DNA of 64,000 nucleotides from Hirsutella rhossiliensis (Eukaryota > Ascomycota > Sordariomycetes > Hypocreales > Ophiocordycipitaceae), in the NCBI RefSeq assembly GCF_020360975.1, contig NW_025408668.1:5952001-6016000 (forward strand), in the 5' to 3' direction. Below, piece by piece: positions 10,096 through 20,716 of the stretch. The position numbers and the translations under genes are program-made. How positions within the stretch are numbered: the stretch's first letter is position 1; each line of letters starts with the position of its first letter. The notes beneath the pieces were generated by a model, which did no database searches, was not told the DNA's origin, and saw nothing but the letters and a program-made list of their open reading frames with translations.

Positions 10096-11940
10096 TCGCG
10101 GGAGCTCGGGTATGTCGAGCTTGGGAAGCGGTTGGCTCTGTTGGGCACCCAGTTTGGCGGTGGTGTCGCGAACGACGTGGCTTTCAGTGTACCCGTCTTA
10201 GACCAAGACGGGATACACCAAGCCTTGCTGAAACGAAATATGGCAAGTAAGCAAGTGGAATCTAGATTGGATGAGGGTTCCAGAGCAGCAGCAGCGACGA
10301 AGGGGACATGTTAAATACTAGTATCAGTCGAACTGATGGCGAGCGAGGTGTCTTAGAGAGCGAGGCAGGTGGACGCGGCGGACGAGGAAGACGAGGCACT
10401 CAAGTGATTGCAAGAAGAGTGCCACAGGCTCTGAGCAAAAGGAGTCACGTCGAATGCTGGAGCAAGAGTGAGGAGCATGGGGCGCATATGAAGGAAGAAA
10501 TCGTGGTCATGCCTACACCGGAGCCAACTTGTCTCCCAACGAGGCCACATGAAGAGCATCAAGAGAAGAGGGAATGACACAGAGATCAGGCGCATGGCGG
10601 GCAAGAGGTGCGTTCAAAGGCAAATGGCGTCTGTGGCTGTGGTTGAGATGGTTTGGCTGGATCCCGGCGCTCATGACTGCACGAAGGCAGCTGTCAGCAG
10701 AGACGAGGCGGATCCACAAAGGGGCTCTGGATGATGATATATTTGCACTGAGCCCGGCAGAGGAGAAGACAGGTCCACGAGGCTGGCACGGCACGCACAC
10801 CTCGCGCATCTGCCAGCGTCTCAAGGCGGGTCACCTGATTTTTCTCAGCCAGAGGCGAGATGGTCGCGAGAGAAGAAACGGCAGAAGCAATGCTTGCCGT
10901 AGGAGTCTTTGCGGCGGAAGAGGACGGCGGCGCGGACGGGGGCGCGCGCGGCAACCAAGAGCGAGCTCGGGACGGTGCGAGGCAGCATCGTCGGAGGTGG
11001 CGGCAGTCGTCGAGCGGGAGGCTGCAGGGGCGACGCAGGGACGAGGCCGTAAGGCGTCGTCTGTTGTGCATGTGCATGATGCGACAGCAGACCTGGTCAT
11101 TTGATGGTGGTGTCGACCTGCGCCCAGGCGCACTGTGTCTTGCCGTGGTGACGGGGGCGGCATCATGGGGTAAATACAGTGCGAAACCGACACCACGCTG
11201 AAGCCCCTGGAAGTTGTTTCACGTCCTCTGCCGTGCTCCCACAAGACGAATGATCCGACGTCACGGTGCAGACTTTGGGCATCCGAGTAAGGGAGACCGG
11301 GTCAGCCCCCAAAGACGACACCCCAGGTACACTCTTGGGTGACGACGACTGGGCTCCGACGACCCTTCCAGATTCCTGCTACGCGTATGCCGTCAAAGAA
11401 TCTCGAGCATGGCGAAGCACATTGTTGGGCGAGTAGCCTACCCGGGAGTCAAGATCTTGGCCGAAGTTCTGGGCAGTACAGTAGAGAGGGTGTATGCAGT
11501 CGAGTCGATTGCAAATATAGAAACGACAAGAGATAGCGCCACGGGGAGTGTACATATATTGATCTGGTCTTCTCAAGTAGTCCGTGTGCTGCGTTCGTCC
11601 CATCGTCAGACTGGTGAGATGGCCATGGCCGGCAACCCCTTGCTCGTGCTTCAAAATATTGCAGAATTTACGCGACCGTCTTTTCATCTTCACTCTGGGC
11701 TGTAGACCTAGAGGGATCCTAAAAGCCGTGTTGGCCTGCTTGTCAAGAAAAAGCGTCGAGTGAATATTACTTCACATCACAGAACGAGGGTCAGGCCGGT
11801 GACAAGAACACCCCAACGCAAAAATCTCGAGTATAACGGACAACAACAAAGGAAAAAAAATACAAATATCGAATTACGCTACTCATGTTAAACCCCAAGG
11901 CCGAAGGAGGAGTGAAAAAGCCAACAAAGTAGAAAACGAC
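10096..11940. other. Intergenic region upstream of the coiled-coil gene
   Basis: About 1.85 kb. Open frames on both strands (for example 10574-11104) encode Arg-rich sequence without domains. It likely contains the promoter of the 9391-10095 gene and possibly unannotated non-coding transcripts. No gene is supported. Confidence 0.45.
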
Positions 11941-11946
11941 AAAAAA
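11941..11946 (-). terminator. Pol III T-run terminator of tRNA-Met
   Basis: On the minus strand six consecutive T lie 6 nt past the tRNA 3' end, the expected RNA polymerase III stop signal. Confidence 0.75.
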
Positions 11947-11952
11947 CAAAGA

Positions 11953-12024
11953 TAGCAACACCTGGTGTCGATCCAGGGACCTACGGGTTATGAGCCCGTC
12001 GCTCTACCTCTGAGCTATGTTGCT
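11953..12024 (-). tRNA. tRNA-Met (CAT), initiator type
   Basis: A 72-nt cloverleaf without intron. The acceptor stem AGCAACA pairs with TGTTGCT and the discriminator is A. The D-arm is GCTC/GAGC, the anticodon stem ACGGG/CCCGT carries loop CTCATAA (anticodon CAT), and the T-arm is CCTGG/CCAGG with loop ATCGACA. Initiator hallmarks are present: an A1:U72 pair, three stacked G:C pairs in the anticodon stem, and A54 and A60 in the T loop in place of T54. CCA is not encoded. Its job would be start-codon recognition with eIF2. The D-stem (GCTC rather than the usual GCGC) is unlike yeast initiator tRNA, leaving some doubt between initiator and elongator. Confidence 0.85.
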
Positions 12025-12484
12025 TCGACTTCTCAAGCTTGCTTGTTAAAAACAACGCAAGCAAATGCGCCATATAAAGGACGGAGAATTGCCATGTGCG
12101 CGGGAGGGGGCTTTGGACCCTCATGAGCCCCCTCGTGAGCGTGAGTCATCCGCCGTGGAGCCGATATGAAGCGGATCCTCCCCGTGAGCTGACCCCCGGC
12201 CCTATCGTGTCCAGGGTGGGAACAAGCGGATGGTTTGAATGGACATTTTGCTTGCTTTGGTCGTCTTGCCCCCTCGTTGCTAGATGGAGCCGTGAGATTC
12301 AAATGGTATCTTTTAGTATACACGTCGTCCCCCAAAACGCCAGGATCGCACAACAATTGCATGCAGTCATTCCGCCGCTCCTTTTCCCTCCCCTTGCCGT
12401 CCGCTTTCCCCCTTGTTGCTCGTCTTTCCAAGAAACGATGATCCTACCCTGCCAGTCGCTACCCGACGTCTATATCCCGCTCGC
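12025..12484. other. Intergenic region between tRNA-Met and the Zn2Cys6 gene
   Basis: Holds the upstream flank of the tRNA and the 3' UTR of the Zn2Cys6 gene. No other feature is seen. Confidence 0.4.
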
Positions 12485-14979
12485 CTAACCTAGTTCCCAC
12501 GATTCCCCCCACAGCTCGTTCAGATTGAGGCCCAGCAGCTCCAGGCTCGGGTCGAGGTTGAAGGGCTGCGCCTGGTCGCCCGCGCCGGCACCGCTAAGAA
12601 TCCACGACCCTGGGGCGGTTGGGTCGACGGACACGGAGGAGATGGTCGGGTTAAAGTTAAAGGGCGTGACAGACTGGCGAGCGAGCTGTTAGAAGGCAGG
12701 TCCTGAGAGTCACGAAAGGGAGGGTTCTACGCTACCTTGGCCCTGTCGGGCAGATCCAGGCCCGGGCTGGGCCCCATGCCCGGCGCGGACAGGGCGGCGC
12801 CGCTGACGGGGGTGGCCGGCAGCGGGTTGTCAGCCGAAGACGACACGGGGGGTTCCTGGTTCGACAACAGCCTGTAGTGCAGGTTGACGAACCGCTCGGC
12901 CGACGTCGACTTGGCCATCTCGGGCGTCTTGGTGCCCAGGTGAGCCTCGAGCAGGCCGAGGGCGGCGCACATGATGGAGTACCCCCACGGCTCGTTGTTG
13001 CCGCACTGCAGCAGGCGATCCTCCTTCATGCCGATGCACTTTTCAATCAGCTTGAGCGTGTGGTGCGAGTTGATCATAATCATGTTGGTCGAGCCGCGCG
13101 GCTGCAGCATGGTGACGCTGCACAGGTTGATGGCCGTCGTCAGGGCGTCCTCGCGCAGGAAGTTGAGGGCCCGGATGCCCTGCTCGTACAGCTTGTCGTG
13201 CAGCAGGACAATGTCGCGCGCGGCGTTGTAGTAGATGATCTCCGAGTACTGGTACTTCGAGTTCTGCTTGCGCAGCTTCAGGTACGGCTGGTGCAGCGGG
13301 ATGATGTACTGGCGCAGCTGGACGTGCAGCAGCGTGTAGGCGATGAGCGGGTTCTTCTTGCTCTTGGCCTTGTCCGTGTCGAGGTCCCACGACGGCAGCG
13401 CGTCAATCTCGTGCGTCAGGTCGTTTGTGTATCGGATCACCTGGTCGTAGTCGATCTCGGACAGCGGGCCCGTCAGGAGGCGGCTCAGCTCCAGGCGCAG
13501 ACGCAGGCTGTGGCGCGCGAGGTTCTGGAAGGAGGAAAAGGTGTACTCGGCCTGCGGCTTGGACGGCGGCAGCACCGTCGTCTGCTCGTCAAAGTCGTCG
13601 TCGTCGAGGTTGCGCGGCGGGTTGGAGTCGTAGTGCAGCTGGCTCAGCAGCGTCGGCAGGCCGTGGTCGAACGAGGCCTGCATGTCAAACTCCTGCACCG
13701 TCGTCCAGATGCGCCGCCGCATCTCCTGGTTGTAGACGCTGATGTTGCCCGCCATGTGGCTCGGCTCGCGGTGCAGGCCCACGGCGATGCCGTCCTGGAT
13801 CAGGGCCCCGGCGCCCGTCCAGAAGCGCTTCTTCTTGATGGTGTTGACGCGCTTGCCCAGGTACAGCAGGCAGGCCACCTGGAAGTGGATGAGCTTGCGG
13901 TGCTTCTGGCTCTGCCGCGCCAGCCAGTCGTCGCAGGCGCCGATCCACCGCTCCGCCCAGTGCCGCGCGTTGGACATCATGCCGATGAACTTGAGGCTGC
14001 TGTGCGTGTGGACGCAGCTGGCCACGGCCATCATGGACAGCACCAGCGCCGTAAAGGCCGCGTGCCGCCGCGAGCCGCCGGCCTTCCAGAAGTCGGCGTA
14101 CTCGCTGCGGAACGTGGGCATGTGCACGATGCGGTGGATCTGCTCAAACTGGTCCAGGTAGACGCACACGAGCGCGTCCGTCTCCTCGCGCGTCGGCAGC
14201 AGCGCCGCCAGGCAGGCGTCGGGCTGCGCGAAGAGCACCTCGCGCTCCTCCTTGCGGCGCTTGCGGTCCTTGCGGTCGTGCAGGATGACGGGCCGCAGCC
14301 ACTCGTCGGCCGTCTCGCGCATGAAGGGGCACAGGCCCGTCAGCTCGACAAAGGCCATGCTGGCGTTGTGCGGGCCAAAGTAGCGCGTCCGGAAGCCCTT
14401 GCCGCGGAAGAAGCGCAGCTCGCCCTTTTCGCCGCACACGTTGCCCGCGTCGATGCACTCCTGCACCGCCGCCGCAGCGTCGCAGCCGCCGCCGCCGCCG
14501 CCGTCGCCCGGCACGTCGTCCTTGTGGGTGGACGGCGAGTTGGTGCCGGCGACGGTGCTGCCGTCGTAGGAGCCGCCGGCGCCGGGGCGCGCCAGCTGGT
14601 TCTTGAGCTGGACAATCTCCAGCTCGAGCCTCCTGATGCGGTCATGGTCCTCGCGCGGGGAGAAGCCGGAGCCGGCGTCGCCAACGCCGCCGCCGCCGAT
14701 GCCGAACCTTCGGGAGTCGAGCTGGGGAAAGGGAGGGGGCAGGCCGGAGGCGGCGTTGACGACGTCGCCGTTGCGGGCCTCGTAGCTGCACCGGTCCGGC
14801 GTGCCGCTCTTGATGCAGCGCTCGCAGGGGAAGCCGCGATCGCACGACAGCTTGCGGCGCCGGCACTCGAGACAGCTGAGTCGCACGCGCTGCCGCTTGC
14901 GCGCCGGCGGTTGGTCGGAGCTGCCGGCGCGACCCTCGTCGGCCCCGTCGGACTCCGGGCTCTCGCTTCGCCCAGACAT
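12485..14979 (-). CDS. Zn2Cys6 fungal-specific transcription factor
   Basis: Two exons, 14979-12736 and 12673-12485, 810 residues. The N-terminus has a basic stretch (RKRQRVR) and the binuclear zinc cluster with Cys36, 39, 46, 52, 55 and 64 (spacing 2-6-5-2-8). A short coiled-coil linker follows (RIRRLELEIVQLKNQL). The fungal_trans regulatory domain begins around YLDQFEQIHRIVHMPTF and includes IWTTVQEFDMQASFDHGLP. The second exon, joined across a 62-nt intron with donor GTAGCG and a CAG acceptor, adds 62 residues ending LELLGLNLNELWGESWELG, an acidic-hydrophobic tail of the kind that activates transcription. Target genes cannot be inferred; no adjacent metabolic cluster is present. The start at 14979 is preferred because the 26 upstream in-frame residues look like leader sequence. 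Confidence 0.88.
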
Positions 14980-16566
14980 GTTTTTCAATTTTTCATACAA
15001 GGTGGACACAGAGATGGGAGAGAGTGAATAAAAAAACCAATAGTCGGCGCAGGCCAACAGTGTTTCGGAGTTACGACGTCTTGATCAAGGGCGAGACCAG
15101 GCGCGGGCGGGCGAAACGGGGGCGATGCGCGTGAAAGGGAAGCTCTTTATCAATCTCATCTGATAAAAAAACCGTTGCAAGGTTTGTCAGCGGCCTTGGC
15201 GGCCTTAACCCCGAGCGGAAATACGAGACGGGAGCGGCCAAGCAGCCAAGCAGGCGAGAGGAAGCGCCTTACTCAGCGATGCCGCCCTCGGAGCTCCGAA
15301 GGCCGGACAGCGACGAGCCCGAACTGACGCAACAGTCGGAAGCGAGAGAGGGCGACTCACCGCCGATCCAAAGGCGTTGCAAAGGACAAGATTCTCAGGC
15401 AGCTGCCGACGCGAAAAAGGCCAAGATGGGAGTCGACGAGTTGAGCCGAGTTGAGCTGAACAGGCCGCCGTTGACGCTCCGAAGTCTCTTCGACGTCTAT
15501 CCATCCCGTGGCTTGTAATAATAATACCTGTGACTAATGCCATACACGGAGTCGCGTGCGCCTTTTACTGTAGACGGCCGGTGTCATGCGCGCCTGGGGT
15601 CCCCGTCCGGGCCTGCGTATTAAGTTGAGTTAAATCGTCCAGGATCCCCTCCTCTCCAAGCCCAAGTCCTGCGGCATTCCTTCTCCTCAGCCGAGCCTCT
15701 GGCGGTTTCCATTATTCAATCCCGCGGGGACAGCTATACACGCGCAGCCAGAAAGCAGCAGAGTTCAGTCTCATCAGCCTTTTCCGGCCCCCATGTCCAC
15801 GAAGCCAGCCTGCACGCAATGCATCTTGAACCCCCAACGGTCTTTGTTTCTTCCCCGCCTTTGCTCGCCAGAGATCGCCGGCAAACGTTGACTCATCGCA
15901 GGACGGGGACGACGCCGATCAGGGCCGATTGGATGCAGGCTGCCGAGTCATGGCCAACGTCGAGCGCGTAAGCCGGACCGTCTGACAGCCCGCACTGACA
16001 CAACGGCAAAGCATTTGCCGGCCTTGGCGTCATGGTGATTGATTGATACGGAAGTAAGGAAAACCAACCCCGGTCCTGGAGCGGACTCGGCTTCGCTGCT
16101 CCGCCGTCGACAGAGCATCATCGTCTTGGCCGAACTGTATTTGCCTTGTTCGTAATTACCAAGTACCGACTTCCATGGAGAAAACGACAGGCAATGCCAC
16201 AGGCAATGCCCATGGGCGACGACGCATGCTGTACGTACATATGCTTATACTGCACTGTAGGTAAGAGCAAGGCCGGCCTCGGCCAGCACGTGCATGATGG
16301 CTGCGATTGGACGCCGCCACCGCCGCCGTCGAAACCCCAAATGCCACCGGTTAGGCACAGCCGTCTTGGCAACCAACCAAGCGTCGTGGTCCCACGGCCC
16401 GCTCCGCACCCGCCAGCCAACTCTCGCAAAACCTCGCCGCCCACAGCAGCATCCTCCCCTCTACCCCCTCCCCCCTCCCCTCCCCTCCCCTCCCCCAACG
16501 GAATCGCGACTCGCGTGACACACGCGACCTCGCCAGCCATCTCTCCAAAGAGACAAGAGATACAAT
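14980..16566. other. Divergent promoter region
   Basis: About 1.6 kb between the Zn2Cys6 gene and the DUF2470 gene. The small open frame at 15279-15518 has no recognisable content. A CT tract lies at its right edge. Long leaders are typical of fungal transcription-factor genes. Confidence 0.45.
16464..16496 (+). promoter_or_regulatory. CT-rich (CCCCT)n core-promoter tract
   Basis: A polypyrimidine run built of CCCCT units sits 70-100 nt before the DUF2470 ATG. CT-rich blocks are common next to transcription starts of filamentous fungal genes; the function here is inferred. Confidence 0.5.
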
Positions 16567-17238
16567 ATGGCTTCCGTCGCCGCGGCCGACGAGGAGCGTC
16601 GCGACCGCATCGTCTCCCACATGAACCGCGCCCACACCCGTGAGCTCGCCCATTACCTCCGCCACTTCGCTGGCGCCTCGTCCCGTGATGCCTCCAACCC
16701 GTCCCTGCGCGACCTGACGCTGCAGGGCATGCGCATCCGCGCTGCCGGCAACGACTACGCCATCCCCTTTGCCCCCCCTCTGGACAACTGAAACGACGTC
16801 AAGCAGCGCATCATCGACATGGACTCGACCGCCCGCAAGCACCTCGGCATCAGTGACGTCTTCCTCACTACATATCTGCCCCCGCGCCCGCTCGATCTCT
16901 TCATCTTCGCCAGCGTCGTCTTCTACTTTGCCTGCGTCGCCACCTTGCCCTGGCTCGCGCCCGCCACCAGTGCATGGAACACCATTGACGCCGTATTCCC
17001 GGGAGGCGTCGAGTGGTATCGTTGGCTGGTTCGTAGCCTCTTCCTCCCTGTCGTGGGCCTCCACGCAGTCGAGTCTTTTCTCTTCGACCGCAAGCTTCGG
17101 AGACATGGCGTCGATCGCTGGACCGGCCTGTGGTGGCTCTGGGTCTCGAGCTGCTTCATGGAGGGGGTCATGGCTTTCAAGAGGGTCGACGACCACGTTG
17201 CCCAGAAGAGGGCCAGCAAGGAGGGCAAGAACCAGTGA
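16567..17238 (+). pseudogene. DUF2470-domain membrane protein gene interrupted by an in-frame TGA
   Basis: Codons 1-74 (ATG 16567) encode a DUF2470-type domain, including VSHMNRAHTRELAHYLRHF and LTLQGMRIRAAGNDYAIPF. A TGA at 16789-16791 follows LDN, and the same frame then continues without interruption as NDVKQRIIDMDSTARKHLG to a stop at 17236-17238. The second part has three hydrophobic segments (near FIFASVVFYFACVATL, WLVRSLFLPVVGLHAV and LWWLWVSSCFMEGVM). In related fungal proteins this position is usually Trp before a D-V-x pair, so TGG to TGA is the simplest reading. No GT donor upstream offers a reasonable intron around the stop. Options are a real nonsense mutation, readthrough, reinitiation at ATG 16819, or a base error. 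The full frame would give 223 residues counting the stop position. Confidence 0.7.
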
Positions 17239-17425
17239 CTCAAGGGACAGTGAGAAAAACATTGCTTGTATTCCCCATCCCGCAAACGTCACAGGTCCTC
17301 CGCGGGCTGAGGGCCTCCATGGCATTCGTATAGTACGTGATGTGCCAGCTCCAGTCTGTAGGCAATGCTGAGGCCGTCCGAAATGCTGAACCCTCGTGTG
17401 TTTCAGCCACCACGGCCTTGTACCC

Positions 17426-19026
17426 CTACTCACCGCAGTATCCGTCATATGTCCCCTGCATGGCCTGTGTGCTCACCCATTCCTCGTCCGCCAAGCCTCT
17501 CAGAAACCTCATCTCGAGGTCCTGCGGGTCCTTGTGCCAGTCGCATGCAAAGTCGCACTCCGGAACCGACGCCTCGCCAAAGTACTTGCAAATCTCGGCG
17601 TGCCGACACGAGTCTGTGTTCTCGCAGTACAGGGCCAGAGAGTGGAGGCTGCGTAGTCGGGCCTCGCAGTTGGACCCGTCTTTTGAGTCGCCCCGGATCA
17701 TTCGAGTCACCCGCTCCAGATCCTCGCGGCTGTAGTACAAGAAGCAGTAACTTGCATTCCCGTCGCGCCCTGCCCGTCCAGCCTCTTGGTAGTAACCCTC
17801 AAACGACTTTGGCAGGCGCCAATGAACCACAAAGCGCACGTTGTCCTTGTCGATGCCCATGCCAAACGCCGTCGTGGCCACAATGATATCCCAGCCCGGT
17901 TCGTTGTTGATCCACCGAGCAAGGGTTTCCTCCTTTAGTTCCTTGGGCAGCTTGGCGTGAAAAGCTCGGGCGCCGATGCCTTCGTCCCGCAAAGCCGCCG
18001 AGAGCGTCTCACACTCATCCCGTGATATAGTGTAGATAATCCCCGGGACGTTGTCCGGTCTTTCGCCCGCTTTACTCAGCTCCTCTTTTCTCAGGTCGGC
18101 TCGCCGACGATCATAGACACCCCGAATCCACTTCAGAAAGTCCGACAGTCGGCTGTCGTCCTCGTCCTTGGTGTACCTGATCTCCAGATGAAGGTTGCTG
18201 CGTTGCGGGCTCATGAGAAAGGACTTTATCCTCTCGGGCGTCGCATCCAAACGCAGAACGCCGAGGACGTCTTGCCGAACCCGGGCATTCGCGGTGGCCG
18301 TGAGACACATCATGGGTACGTCGGGAAACGTCTCCCTGAACCACGAGAGTCGCTTGAAGTCTTTGCGAAAGTCATGGCCCCACTCGGAGATGCAGTGAGC
18401 TTCGTCAATGGCGATTCTGGCCAGCTCTCTCTGCTTGTAAACCAGATGCAGGCGATCGCGGAAACGAGCGGCGGAGCATAGTTCCGGTGTTACATACAGG
18501 AGCCTCGTCCTTGGATGGCCCGTCTCCAGGTCTCGATGGATCCGGTTCTTTTCAGCATACGGCGTATTGCTATTCAGCGAGCTTGCGTCGATTCCCGATG
18601 CTCTGAGAGCCTCGACCTGGTTGATCTGCGGCCCGTCAGAGGCCGGAAGTCGTATGTGAGAGGGGATAAGCCCACCATCAGGCTCAGCAGCGGAGAGACA
18701 ACAATGGTTACTTAAGAGCAAAGCATGAATTACTGGTTGCTGAATAAGAGCATGGACAAGGACTCACTGCCTTGGTCAACTACGGCGGGAAGCTGGAAGC
18801 AGAGGCTCTTGCCAAACGACGTGGCCGCTTGGACATAGACGTCGAAGCCATCAAGTGCCGCTTGGATGATTTCGCGCTGATGCGGCCTGACGGCGGCAGA
18901 GTGTCAGTTGACGGCCCAAGATTGGGCATCGTTGGCGCCCACCCACCTAAAGTCGTCCTTGTGGAATTGGCGGCGAAGGGTAAAGCCAATGTCTGCGCAC
19001 GAGCTGACTCGTTGGAGAGCTGGCAT
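17426..19026 (-). CDS. RecQ-family ATP-dependent 3'-5' DNA helicase (compact form)
   Basis: Four exons: 19026-18947, 18886-18768, 18710-18676 and 18625-17426, 477 residues. RecQ helicases unwind replication and recombination intermediates. Motif 0 is RPHQREIIQAAL, motif I is ATSFGKS (Lys53), motif Ia is TIVVSPLLSLM followed by QVEALRASGI, motif II is DEAH (152-155), motif III LTATAN, and motif VI QEAGRAGRDG (358-367). The RecQ zinc-binding region follows (Cys412/418/424, YFGE, Cys435, Cys439-Asp). There is no HRDC domain and almost no N-terminal extension, so this is not the long BLM/Sgs1 type. The canonical motif Ia fixes the small third exon, whose upstream intron uses a TTAAG acceptor. A further upstream exon cannot be excluded. 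Divergent from SOG2. Confidence 0.85.
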
Positions 19027-20716
19027 GATGCTGCAAGGGGCGGCGAGACGGCGGCTCATCGACGGGACGAACGGCAGACTTCAGGGACGGGCCCCATGGC
19101 ATGGCTGGGTTGGACGAGTGCGTGTCAGTTTGCTTTTTCATGCACTTCTACCGTGGCCGTTGCTTGCTCCTCCGTGACAGCGTGCCTTGTCTTGGCTGGC
19201 GCAGAAGCAACGACGACAATGGGCGCCAACTCTGACGGCGTGGTGGCACGGCAGAGCAAGGGGCCCGGGGGATGGAACGCCCAATCCCGGATGATGACGA
19301 CGAAGTCGCCTCGTGGAGAGGGATTGCTCGTTCTGGGTCCAGCCGAGACGTGCGCAGGCCAAGAGGACAAGAGGACAACGCTCCTGGCTGGCGGTTGATG
19401 ATGTTTGTTCGGCGGCAGGGCTGGGGTCAAATCGCAACTAATTGTGCCCCCCCTAACACCCCCCCGGGGTCATGTTGGTGGTGGGGCACTATGCACAGTG
19501 TGGATTTGCTGCCCAGCACGCCCCGCGTCGCAGCCTCGATCTACCTACCGTATCCGTCGCCTGAGATGTGGTAGAGACGTGGTACCGAGTACTTGCCCCC
19601 GCCTGAAGGAGGATTTAGGCGCTCCCTCCCGCGCGTGCTGGGGACGGATCCAGGGGCTTGCACTGCCCGTCCTTTGCATGTACCCGGAGACTTGAGCGTC
19701 CAAACAAGGTATCGGGATACAGATGGAGGGGCCCGTCGTGGCACTGTCCTGTACGAATCAGGCGCTACCACATTGTCCAGGCCCAGCAACCGAGCTGCTC
19801 GCTGGGGATTGAGCCAAGGGCGACGCTCACGCTGCTGCAGGTCTCGCTCGGCCAGGGCCGTTGCCGAACCAGTAAAGTGCAGCAGCCTGATGGCAGGCGG
19901 TCCGAGTTTGCACAGTGCAACCCACCACCGGCCGCTGTGGCCCGCAGTCCCCTCCCCGAGGTACCCTCGCTGCATGGGCTACTTGCGCGACGGCTTCGAT
20001 CCGGTGCGGGCAGGTATCTCTTGCCCGCACGCCCGCCAATCCCCGCCAATCCCCGCCAATCCTCCCACTGCGCGCCGCACAGGCCACACAGAAAACCCCC
20101 TTAGTCATTCTCCGTCAGGTGCCTGTCGGATCCACTCTACGGATACCTCGGGCCCACCTGCGCTCTCTGACCCCTTTCTTCCGCCTGCCTTGCCCTCGTT
20201 AGCCATGGAACGAGCGTTTTAGGGAGTTGGAGGAAACGAAGGGCACTTCATCCATCCCTCGCAAACCACCCCGGCTTCCAGCTCCACATGGCCGAGGCAG
20301 AAACCGACCGCTCTTCTAGAATCTCTCCCGGACAGCCTCTCCCTACCTGGCTTCGCCATCCCTCCCCGTCTCCAAGGCCTCGCGCCGCGACGATACAGCA
20401 GCCGCAGCGCGCCCAGCTGCCTCGAAACCACGATGAGCTCGCCTGCCTCGTCTAGCAAACTGTCGCAGCATCGGTTGGCCTAGAGGACAAAACCACCCGG
20501 CGTTTTCGCCCCCCCCGTCGGTGCCCCTTTCTTGCTCGTTTCCTTGGCTTTGAGACTCCTTGGCTTTGCATCTCAAAACGGCAGAGGGGCCTCTGAAACA
20601 TTTCGCTAGACTCGGCGGCCGCCTGTTGTGCCAAGAGTCCCGCCTCCTTTTGTTTCTCAAGCGCGTGCGCGCTGGAGACATCGACTTCGCCGCCCGCTCC
20701 CTCCTTCGCCATCGCC
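19027..20716. other. Divergent promoter region between RecQ and SOG2
   Basis: About 1.7 kb without coding evidence. A triple CCAAT-containing repeat is at 20031-20060. Open frames such as 19593-20222 are composition artefacts. Confidence 0.45.
20031..20060 (+). promoter_or_regulatory. Three tandem CCCGCCAAT units (CCAAT boxes)
   Basis: Units of ten bases repeat three times in perfect register (20031-20040, 20041-20050, 20051-20060; the first starts with G), each ending CGCCAAT. CCAAT is the core bound by the HAP/CBC complex. They lie about 660 bp before the SOG2 ATG and about 1 kb before RecQ. Confidence 0.45.

Noticed and set aside
10574..11104. 176-codon plus-strand frame
   Set aside because: Arg/Gly-biased translation, no splice context, no domain.
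12877..15027. 716-codon open frame on the plus strand opposite the Zn2Cys6 gene
   Set aside because: It is the exact antisense of a GC-rich exon with a recognisable zinc cluster and regulatory domain; its translation is Val/Arg/Ala/Leu-biased with no motif.
16780..16800. RIP (repeat-induced point mutation) as cause of the TGA in the DUF2470 gene
   Set aside because: TGG to TGA is a C-to-T change in a CpC context on the other strand, not the preferred CpA, and no neighbouring RIP-like changes are seen.
18711..18767. Alternative RecQ splice using the CAACCAG acceptor
   Set aside because: It gives a 35-nt intron and a frame (IIHALLLSNHCCLS) that destroys motif Ia; the TTAAG acceptor yields TIVVSPLLSLM.
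12485..19026. Secondary-metabolite cluster around the Zn2Cys6 factor
   Set aside because: Neighbours are a DUF2470 protein gene, a RecQ helicase and a tRNA; no synthase, P450 or transporter is present.
20031..20060. CRISPR-like repeat array
   Set aside because: Direct 10-bp repeats without spacers in a fungal nuclear promoter region.
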